This document shows positions 22,409 through 31,489 of a stretch of 38,586 nt of DNA, in pieces. A program made the translations under genes and the position numbers. Position 1 is the first letter of the stretch. Every line of letters begins with the position of its first letter. The stretch comes from Amanita rubescens. Its lineage: Eukaryota; Basidiomycota; Agaricomycetes; Agaricales; Amanitaceae. Location: assembly GCA_015039365.1 (NCBI GenBank), contig WION01000504.1:1-38586 (forward strand), given 5' to 3'. The notes under the pieces were generated by a model. That model made no database searches. It saw nothing but the letters and a program-made list of their open reading frames with translations, and was not told where the DNA came from.

Positions 22409-25093
22409 TCAAGATGCGTGAGTATCAAGGGCTACTCTCGGTTTCAACAACATCCGTTGTCCTCCAGCGCGATTTTGCAAAGCGAGACCAAGCTCTACCG
22501 TACAGAGGACAGGTGCCTGGACCCCGGGAGACGCTTGCCCTTCTGCGTCCATCAAGGATGGGTTGAAGTGCTGCCCAGCCCGCACATACGTGACCTGCAA
22601 GTCGTCCGAGACGAACTCCTCGCGGATCATCTTAGACGTCTTGGCCACGAATGTAGCGATCTCGTTGATGCAAACGCTCAACTCTTCAAGTAAAGCCTTA
22701 ATCTGCCTCGTCTCGACTTTCCAACCGATACAGATCAGGAGGTGTGACAGGAGGGTATAGATTTCGCGTTGAACTTGATCGCCACTCATATTGCATAGCT
22801 GTTTATGTGTCAGGGCTCTCCAGTGGGGCCTGCAACGGTTTGCTTCTCTAAAACGCGTCGTTAGCCATGCAGCAGACTTTGAGGAAGACGTGTATCGCTG
22901 GCCCAGATCTGTTCGTATGCGAGGTTGAGAATCCCATGCTGAGGTTCGTGGCCACGCCCAAAAACCCATGAAGAGATGGCGGAAAAGCACACGTGAATTA
23001 TGCCACTCTGGAAAGCGAGGATAGGGAATGACTTGTCCTCTTGTCCGATGGTTTGCGCGAGGTGAAGCAATCGCTCGCCAATGACACTGACAGAACAGAT
23101 CCGTGCCTGAACCTGCAGGCGTTCCATATCCGCCGCGGGTGCAGGGAGGGCTGTAGGAGGGGCGGGTTGTTCGATAGAGATTAACTGCACAGCTGTTTGG
23201 TATATGGCGGAATTGAGGCCTTGTACTGTCGGTCGCTGAGACCTGGTCGGTAATGAAAGTGAACTCGCGTGCGGCGGTCAGCTCGACGGCTTGCGTGTCG
23301 ACGAGCTTCTTGAGCGCGTCCCTCTGTTCACGGAGAGCCTGAAGCTCGTCTTGCGCCGCTCTCAGTTCTCTGTTGTATTCTTTCTGAAGCAGGTCAAAGT
23401 CGTTCTTCGTAAGACGGCGTTGCGGTTCACTGGACACAAAATATTCGATTTTGAATATCATAGCACCCTCCGCGACCGTTTTGTTTCTGATGCAAGAGCC
23501 TTAAGTAAATGAATGCGAAGCGCAGCGCTTTTTTGCTCACATATAAGTGTCCAGTCTCAAGATGTCGATACCCCTCAACTTGAAATGATCCTCCAATTTG
23601 GAAAACAAATAATCGGAGGTAGCAAATCTTCCAACCATAAAGATAGCCTATCGTTTTCAGTTATGACACATCCAACTTTCTTGCAGACGTACTCTGATCC
23701 TTGTCGCCGTCATCCTGGTTTGTTCGTCGATGGCTTTTATAATGTTCTTTATGGTAGGTTCAAAAAACTTCGCAATGTCGATGCTATATGCAATGTAATT
23801 TTATCACTGTACATTGAACGTATGATAAACGTTTACCCATTCAGCTTGATCGTGCCAACTCGAATATCGTGTTCTAAATCTTGCTCATTTCGACCAAAAC
23901 GTATCAAGTATGATCTCGAAGGTTCACTAAAGCTAAGTTGGGTCACTCCGTCAAAATATCTAGTCATAACTTCTATGTCTCTCTTCGTTCCAAACGTCGA
24001 TCGACGAAGCTTCTCTAGAAAGCATGATTAGATCAATTACATCGCAAAATTGGTTATGCCGACCTGTCAGAAACGTTTGCGCTCTACGGGTGACAAAGAA
24101 CGAGCCCTGAAAAAGGCCTAAGAAAAGTAAGCTTTGCGTCAGGGAAGGAGAAGCACCCGTACACTCAGCCGGAGCGATTTCTTTGAACTTACTCCCTGAC
24201 GTCATTGATTCTGATCGCGCATATGAACTAATATCCACAGTCCCTCCTCCACAGTCCGCGACTAGTATTCCATCACCGGTCTATCACCAGTCAGCAAGTC
24301 GGATATTGTAGTACACTTGACCTACGTATTTCCCGAAAGTATCAGGACATTTGTTTAGGCAAAAGTGAAGACTAGCCTCGCCTTCGGTGACGAAGCTGAT
24401 CCGTTCGGGGGCTTCATTTGCGTTGACCAAATCTGCATTGATTGCCGCAGGGCGCATTTCGGATAGCTGTAGGCATTCCCAGCAGTTGGGGTGACTGAGG
24501 ATAAACTCAATGTTATTCCCGACGGATCTCAGCATGTCATCTCCATGTCGCTCTCGGATATACTGGTTGGTTGATTTATACATGTATCTCAACAGGTCGC
24601 TGAAGATGTCGATAACTGACTTGGTCCGAGGCAGCGCAGGTATGTCTCTATCGTCGAACCCTTGCTCAGCAACAAGATGAACTGGTTGAAGATGTAGCTT
24701 GAACCTATATCATGTTAGTAGAGAGGCCACTAATAAAAGGTCGGCGCACCATTCAGCTCGAACAAGACCTTGTATTTCTCGGAGTTCAGGATTGGTCTCT
24801 ACGTCCGTTTCCGAGCCAACGGCAACGACGTTTCCATACCTGTCGTAACAAACGACACTTGGAATCTTGGAATCACCGACGCCCGTCTGCCCAGGAAACC
24901 TGGAAAGTGATCCTAAGATGAGGTGTCTAGTTACCACTAGAAGGGCAACTCACCGGGCAACGCCTTGAATTACTGGCGTTTTGTCAGGTATCAAAAATGC
25001 GTAGGAGACGCCACTGAAGGTGGTGCCAATGTCAAATGCAATAATGAGTTTCCTTTGAAATCCGTCATATGGCTTTCTTTGCGGTAAAGGCAT
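22409..25093 (-). pseudogene. Chimera E: Hsp70-like nucleotide-binding domain fused to CC1, coiled-coil half broken
   Basis: The Hsp70 part starts with ATG at 25093 (exon 1 24954..25093). All its exons are open, with DIGTTFSG and VADCGGGTVD intact, but the adenosine motif reads VGRFATSD. After NKTVAEGAMIFKI and FVSS the frame runs straight, at about 23430, into CC1 (EPQRRLTK, matching EGQRRITK of intact CC1). The Hsp70 C-terminal domain and the CC1 membrane anchor are both missing. Downstream the CC1 part is damaged. An 11-bp deletion near 23230 shifts the frame just before the LNSAIYQ helix. A small insertion alters the W-R-A region near 22825. The last exon is otherwise open to the stop at 22409. 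The fusion is real in the sequence. The protein, if made, would be truncated after the coiled coil. Confidence 0.8.
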
Positions 25094-26003
25094 ACGGGAC
25101 ACGCTGAATGAACGTAGGAGGGTACTTAGTCTAGATTCTTGAGAGCATTTAGTACGCACCATTATGATGATTGTGATGTGGTAGTCACAAAAACAGGGTT
25201 GCGGGCTATCAACGTACGGATGGGTCACACACGCAGCACAATGGCGTTCTGAAAGTTAATCGGCCCGCGCATCTGTCGAATCACCGTGAGTTGCCTTTGT
25301 CACCGTCATGCCTTTCAATTCCCAAAGAAGTGTCAGATGACGTATAGGGTGCGATTCAGATGGAATGGGTTCTTATGGCCTGCAAGAGCTTCGCACATGT
25401 GGAATCAGATTCTAAGGTTTCAGGTCATCGTTTCACAGGATCTGTTGGCTTGATTTGGACACTCATTGATAGGAAGAATTTTATATGCTTTTCAGTGATT
25501 TCGCCCACCATACGAACGGGAACGACAAAACTGCGATAAATGATTCAGTTTCTTGGTAAATTTTTTACAGTCACAGGATTTCAGCAAGCTTGGATGCCAG
25601 AAAGTAAATGAGTCCAGTGCCACGTGTATCATTGATCGTTATTATTAGACAAGGTAGAAGAGCGCACTATCCACTGTGGCACGATGATATATATGTACTG
25701 TGTCAGTCACACAGCACGAGGATTCTAGTATACAGTATCTCGCATGTTATGGCTTGGTTCGGAAGTTGGTGTGATTGGAGTGAGGCATTACTATAATAGT
25801 AATACTACCAGGCGTACACGTGTCAAAACAACAGGTGTCCAAACTAGCAAGAGCAACCCCGTCCCCCGACCCTGTCATTACACTTCAGCCGAGACTCTTG
25901 GCACATGCCTGCCGAAAGACGAACTCGTATCATTGAACAACAACGACGTTAGATTCTCTTTGCTTCGTGGCCTCATAGGTTACTGATACTTACAATTACG
26001 AAC
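25094..26003. promoter_or_regulatory. Divergent region between chimera E and CC2 copy 3
   Basis: No gene is seen in these 910 bp. R1-like sequence appears twice (about 25330-25460 and 25690-25800). It is followed at 25858-25985 by the conserved block that precedes all CC2 genes (GTTAGATTCTCTTTGCTTCG). The inverted repeat seen in the other copies is degraded here. The region should hold both promoters. Confidence 0.45.
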
Positions 26004-27266
26004 ATGAACATCGGCTCCATCCTGCGTCGCGTAGACAATTGGCTCGGTGGCAAAAGTGGACGTGTAAGCCGTATATCTTTGAATAACACCCTCGCTGACG
26101 TCGACAATAGCCCCCCGTAAATGAAATAGGTTCGCCTACATCTGCTGGAGAGCCTTCATCCGCTCTCGTGCAAGTGGCACCTGACCGGGACCCAACACGC
26201 GCGAATAGAAGGTCTGCAAAAGCGGATCAGGTGAGGGTGACAAAATGCAACCATCGTTCTTTGGTAGAATCACTAAGAGCTTTCCAGGTCCAGGTCCTCC
26301 AACTACAGCGGCGCGCCGATCAGTTACAACTCGAACTCGACCGTACCAAGAAAGAATTGAGCTTGACAAAGCAAGAGCTCGAATCGAATAGGGTCTTTGG
26401 TAACAAAGCTGACGTCGTCTCGGAGACGGACATTATAACCAAAGTGAACGCCCTGAACGACTGCATCTACCAGTTGGCTTCTGGGATTGCAGACGCACAT
26501 CAGGATAACGCCATCAAGCTTTCGAAGGATCAACCGAGCAGCAACACGAAATCATTCTTTGGCGAATCCTTGTGCAACTTCGTAGTGGATGCCAAACAAA
26601 ACTCGACACATCCAAGAATCTTGGTTTCGCTTCAAGCTTGTATGAACCACTTTTGCGTTCTAGTTCTATCCTCCGAATTCGATTCCATCATTAATCCAGA
26701 GAAAACGCAGATGCTCCAACAAATCTCTGATGCTATAAAGGCGTCACGTAAATAAGCGCTTTCCCCTCCCTATGAGCCATCTGATCGTCTGCGTTACAGA
26801 ACCGAAAGCTGTCTCAGCTCGGTGGAGAGCACTGGTATACTCGGACAATGAGGCTAGTCGGATCTTGAAGCAGGACCAACAATCTCTTTTCAGTCTGCTA
26901 ATACGCCGTCTCTCACGCTTGTATGGTTTTCCGGAAAAACAACTTCAGTCCATGTCCGAGGAGGACTTTTCAGAACTTATCAACAAGACGGTGGATCTTC
27001 GGAAAATGATGTATGGAGATTACGTTTCGGGTGACGTGGATGTATTTGCTCCTTCACCCGGAAGCGAATTCGATCCGAAGAAGATGCAAGTGGATGATCC
27101 GAGAGGCAAGTCTCAGAAGCTGGCGGCTGGGCCCATCATGTGCACGACGACAATAGGAATTGCTCGGACGTTGTACATCCGGCGGCGTCAAGGGGATAGA
27201 TGGGTCGACGAAGAGGAGTACAACGTGCTATCTCGAGCCAACGTTGTCGTGAACTTTGACGATTGA
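26004..27266 (+). CDS. CC2 copy 3: coiled-coil protein, 368 aa, complete
   Basis: This is the reference CC2 copy. The model is join(26004..26063, 26111..26230, 26288..26747, 26800..27266), in phase, with ATG at 26004. Residues 1-20 are a short basic/aromatic start. Residues about 61-95 form a strong coiled coil (LQRRADQLQLELDRTKKEL). LNDCIYQLA is near 116 and ILVSLQACMNHFCV near 185. After the conserved phase-1 intron come ARWRAL (220-225), FDPKKM (about 304) and MCTTTIGI (about 327). Only one copy of the coiled-coil exon is present, unlike copies 1 and 2. There is no signal peptide or membrane span, so the protein is probably cytosolic. It is divergent from chimera E and convergent with a CC1 remnant. 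Function unknown. Confidence 0.78.
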
Positions 27267-27399
27267 GATACCGTTGTTGTAATGAACGCAAAGATATGAT
27301 ACGTACTATGGAACTGCCTTCTGTCTCGTAATCGTTGTAGTTGGTATATCTTACATACCCTGTGCAACTTGGGTAGTAATATGGTATAAAGCGTATAAT

Positions 27400-27912
27400 C
27401 AAGCAGGTGTCTGCGTATCGAGGGCTACCCTTGGTTTCAACAACAGCTGTTGTTCTCCAGCACGATTTCGCAACGCGAGACCAAGCTCTACCGTACCGAG
27501 GACAGGTGCCTGCAAATCATCGGAGACGAACTCCTCGCGGATCATCCCGGAAGTCTTGGCCGAACTCGGCGATGCACTCTCTCAACTCTTCCCTAAGCAA
27601 CGCCCGAATATGCCGCGGCTCGGCACTCCAACCGACAGAGATCAGGAGGCAAAACAGGAGGCCATGGATTTCGCGTTGGACTTTATCGCCATTCATATTG
27701 GATAGTCATGTATGTGTCAGAGCTCTCCAGCGGCCTGCAACCGCTTGCTTCTCTGTAGCGCGTCGTCAACAATGCGGTCGATGTTGATTGTGGAAATTTT
27801 AGGCACGTACCGCTGGCCCAGATCTGTTCGTATGTGACGTTGAGAATTTCATTTTGAGGTTCGTGGCCACGCCCAAAAACCCATGAAGAGATTGGGGAGG
27901 AACATACGTGGG
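27400..27912 (-). pseudogene. CC1 remnant, C-terminal half
   Basis: The minus strand matches CC1 from the ISSWV(Y/F)GRGHEPQNE region through the W-R-A motif and the EEFVSDDLQ region to its end. It carries an internal deletion before the C-terminal motif and several frame changes. It sits in the usual convergent position after CC2 copy 3. The missing upstream half lies inverted at 28268-28487. Confidence 0.72.
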
Positions 27913-27938
27913 CGTCTTTTCCACCTTCACTATATGAT

Positions 27939-28238
27939 GTGGCAACTCTCTTTCCCCCTCCAAAACGTAAAAAACTTCACCATGGTGTTCCAGAACCTAA
28001 GCAGGAGCTCACAAAGCAAGCATCTAATGTCATAGTCCAGTTTGTGTCTGACGTTGACGGCGAGATCGCACTATCACCATCCCTGAAAATCTCCCCCCTC
28101 GAAACACTCGTCAACAAGCTTAGGCCCAATGACGACGAACCGGTGCCGTTTGCCTTCCACCTAGTCCCAGTGCACCGGATGTCCGTTGGTGGCCCAGCAG
28201 GAACAGGTTCCCCCAAAATAATTTCGGGAGCGGCATAA
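27939..28238 (+). pseudogene. Fragment of a Notchless-type (NLE1/Rsa4) ribosome-assembly gene
   Basis: The open frame reads as the N-terminus of a fungal Notchless homologue: PPPKRKKL at the start, then an NLE domain (NVIVQFVSDVDGE, SPLETLVNKL, DDEPVPFAFHL). This family acts in 60S subunit maturation and normally continues into eight WD40 repeats. Here the frame stops at 28238 and no WD repeat follows. The first codon reads GTG where ATG is expected. It is therefore a displaced five-prime fragment, lying inside an inverted segment between two halves of a CC1 remnant. Identification rests on remembered family sequence and is fairly sure. Confidence 0.65.
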
Positions 28239-28267
28239 AGGCGCGGAATGCCAAGCTGACTGGCGGG

Positions 28268-28487
28268 TTTGGTAAAAGATATACCAAACTTCTATCCAGT
28301 TAATCTCCATCGAACAACCCGCTCCTGCTACGGCCCCCTCTGCATCATCCGCCGCGGATACGGAACGCTTGTAGGTCCAAGCACGAATCTATTCCGTTAG
28401 TGTCATTGGCGAGCGATTGCTTCACCTCGCGCAAACGGTCGGACAAGAGGACGAGTCGTTCCCGATCCTCGCTTTCCAGACTCCAGA
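28268..28487 (+). pseudogene. CC1 remnant, upstream half, inverted
   Basis: On the plus strand this reads YQTSIQLISIEQPAPATAP, a stop (TAG after ERL), then VQARIYSV, IGERLLHLAQTV and FPILAFQ, where similarity ends. It continues exactly where the minus-strand remnant at 27912 begins (AHVC). Inverting 27913-28487 would therefore make the two halves contiguous on the minus strand. Confidence 0.72.
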
Positions 28488-28665
28488 TAGATGATCGTGC
28501 GTTATGTGACAGGATGTGACACGCTGGCGGACTTGATTAATTCATCTCCTGTCAATCACGTTCTAGAGTCCAGGGTTTGGGTTACGAGTTGACTGTACAC
28601 GCGGAGGTTGAAATGACTGGTTGGGGTTCGGAACTCTTTCGCTTCTTCACCCTCCTACCTCCGCA

Positions 28666-30848
28666 ATGCCCACCCTCGCTAATACTGTAGGAATTATTGG
28701 CACCGGTCCTGCCGGTCTTATCACTGCTCACGTCCTGATACAAGATGGGTTTGACGTCCAGCTGCTTACAGAGGACAGCTCTCCTGGAGGCGTCTGGGCC
28801 AGGCATCGTATCTACCCCGGCATGAAGATTAACAAGTACGTTACCTGGACGCTTGTCCCTCATCTGTTAAATGATTTGCCATAGCCCCCATGGAGAGTAT
28901 TGCTTCTCTTCTTTGTCCATGCCATTGCCTGAGGACTCCGCAAAGACTGGCGGTCGACTGTCCGGAGAACATTTATGCAATTACATGGAAACGTTTGCGG
29001 AGACATTTTTGAAAGATAAAATCAAATTTGAGGTTGAGGTCCTCAACATACGGCGGTCTCCTAGCGGCTCCTGGAACGTGGATATCAAGGACAAGCGCGA
29101 GGGAACCATAACAACCCTTGAATACTCCCGACTTGTCCTGTGCACTGGCGTCAGTACTCAGTTTGAAAATGTTTGAACAGCTTCTGAAGTATGCGTATTT
29201 ACAGGGTTGCCATTTACCCAGTGTCCCTAAAGCCTTGTCGGAATCGGCTGCGGAAGCTGCTGGATTCGACGGCCTCATCGTCCATTCAAAGAACTTTGCG
29301 TCAAATTTGGATAACATTCTTGAGCGGACCAACTCTGAGAGTGAACCCAAACACGTCGTCGTCGTAGGAGGCGGTAAATCCGCCCAAGAGTAGGATATCG
29401 CGTTCTCTTGCACCCGCTCCAAGAATCTGATATTCTGGTAGTGCGTCCTGCCACCTGGTAAATCAGGGTCGAAATGTTGCCATTGTGTTTAACAAAGCAG
29501 ATGCCCCGCTAGCCAACAAGAAGCCGCTCCCTAACTATCTTCGCAGAAGTCGGCAAGTGGCAAGTCATCGCTCTTCTCTTCTGATTACTGAATTTGTTCA
29601 AATAAGATTGTTGAGCACACTGTCCCCTCATATTGAATTACGGACACGCCTAGAGTCAGTCTTTGACCTTTCCCCGATCTCTCGTTCTCCTCACGATAAT
29701 CCTCTAGACGATTCTTACACACGACCTGGCTGGGGAGTAAAATCACACATTTCGTTTGGGATACATTATCTTCGTCATCGGTACATAATTTCCGTTACCT
29801 CCATCATACGACCCAGCTGTCTGACACTCCACCATTAGCTTGACGTACTCGAAGTCCCCCAAAACTCTCCACTCCGAAACACTAAATCACTTTTCTGGAA
29901 CATGCACAGCACTGATGAGGGGGTATACCGCCCAGACAGCTTCTATGCTGCAGTCAGTCGGCGAGACATCCAGGCTTTCCCTTCAACCCATGTGGAAGGC
30001 TTCGGTGCGGACGGCCGCTCTGTGATTCTGAGTACGGGCGAAAGCTTGCCGGCGGATGTTGTCATTTTAGCCACAGGCTTCACATCATCTTGGAGCCGTC
30101 TATTTGATGGTTCGTTTTTGTTCATCGTGGTTTTTTGGGAACGTGAGGCTGAAAGTTATGTATCTTGTTACTAGCCGAGACGGCAGAAGAGCTGGGGATT
30201 AACAAGCATCCTCCACAAACACAGGTGAAGGATGCTTGGGAGTCCTTTATGACCCTGAGGGATGCGCCGGCAGCCCATCCGGATAGCGAACAATGGGCGT
30301 CCTCGATCCATCGTGGCATTGTTCCCGCGAAGAACATTGAAAAGCGTGATTTTGCTATTAACGGTGCTATTGTACGTAGTCAAGCCGTCAACCCATCGAA
30401 TCTATTCTCACACATGCTTGCAGTTTGGGGCCAATATTGGCTACACATTAGAAGTTGCGGCTCACTGGATATCTTCGTACTTCCTCGAAGATATAATGCA
30501 GCTTCCGTCTTCTGCAGAAGAAGCACTGGTTGCTGGGGAGTACTATGCTGCATGGCTGAGGAAGCGGTTCCCAAATGAGTGTATGCTCGTCAACGAGAGC
30601 TACTGCGGTGCTCTCTGCTTGTGGGAGTAAGTTCTTCAGCATAAATGTCGCTTTTTTGGTTGATCTTTTGTTTTTTATTCAGCTGGTGTCAACATGTGGA
30701 TACATTACTCATGGATATGCATCTTCCTTATATGCGAAGTGGTGGAAATTGGTTCACGTGGCCTTTCCAGGTGATCGAGCAGAAGGAGATCGCAACACTT
30801 GGTGAAGAGCGGCGGGTGAGGAGGCTTGCCATAAGTTCGTCGTCCTAG
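28666..30848 (+). pseudogene. Flavin-containing monooxygenase, interrupted in the middle
   Basis: This is an FAD- and NADPH-dependent monooxygenase of the FMO type. Exon 1 (ATG 28666) has the FAD Rossmann motif GIIGTGPAGL and the GGVWARH segment. It splices at MKINN into HGEYCFSSLSMPLPE. The exon at about 29205 has the NADPH motif VVVGGGKSAQ, followed at once by an in-frame TAG (29391-29393), and the next 500 bp cannot be read as one continuous gene. From about 29910 to 30848 it is open again: YRPDSFYAAV, VILATGF, GYTLEVAAHWIS, and a C-terminal WPFQVIEQ exon ending in a stop. Both ends look functional, so the break is probably recent. An unrecognised intron at GA/GTAGGATATC is a weaker alternative. 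It is inserted between module copies and has no obvious tie to them. Confidence 0.7.
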
Positions 30849-30999
30849 TGCTTTCTTTAGCACATTTTGATTGGCTCGCACATTGTAACACCCACCGTCG
30901 TATATCCGGTCGTTCCCCTGGCCATTGATTGCTTCACTTATGTTCCACGTAGCTTCTCATTCATATTTATATAGTTGTAGCCTGTTTGTCATAGGGTAG

Positions 31000-31360
31000 G
31001 ACTCGCCTGTCACGCTTGTATGGTTTTCCGGAAAAACAACTTCAGTCCATGTTCGAGGAGGACTTTTCAACAAGACGGTGGATCTTCGGAAAATGATGTA
31101 TGGAGACTACGTTTCGGGTGACGTGGAGGTATTTGCTCCTTCACCCGGAAGCGAATTCGATCCGAAGAAGATGCAAGTGGATGATCCAAGAGGCAAGTCT
31201 CAAAAGCTGATGGCTGGGCCCATCATGTGCGCGACGACAATAGGAATTGCTAGGACGTTGTACATTCGGCGACGCCAAGGAGATAAATGGGTTAACGAAG
31301 AGGATAATAAGTTATAACGTGCTATATCGAGCCAACGTTGTCGTAAACTTTGACAATTGA
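31000..31360 (+). pseudogene. CC2 remnant 4 (C-terminal part)
   Basis: The sequence is close to CC2 copy 3 from LSRLYGFPEKQLQ to the end. A deletion of about 10 bp near 31068 shifts the frame in EEDFS, and an insertion near 31310 breaks the end (WVNEEDNKL then stop). The five-prime half is missing at the FMO insertion side. It keeps its convergent position to chimera F. Confidence 0.75.
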
Positions 31361-31489
31361 GATACTGTATATATTTACTGTAATGAACGCGAGGATATGA
31401 TATGTACTATGGAACTGCCTTCTGTCTCGTAATGGTATATCATACATACCCTGTGCGACTTGGGTAGTAATATAGTATAAAGCGTATAA

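Noticed and set aside
22409..23461. 350-codon minus-strand frame as one intact protein
   Set aside because: Its middle part (after VSATDS) is an out-of-frame reading of CC1 caused by an 11-bp deletion and reads through an intron; it is part of broken chimera E.
27939..28238. An independent small gene for the NLE-domain fragment
   Set aside because: The family always continues into WD40 repeats, the start codon is GTG, and the fragment lies within an inverted, broken segment.
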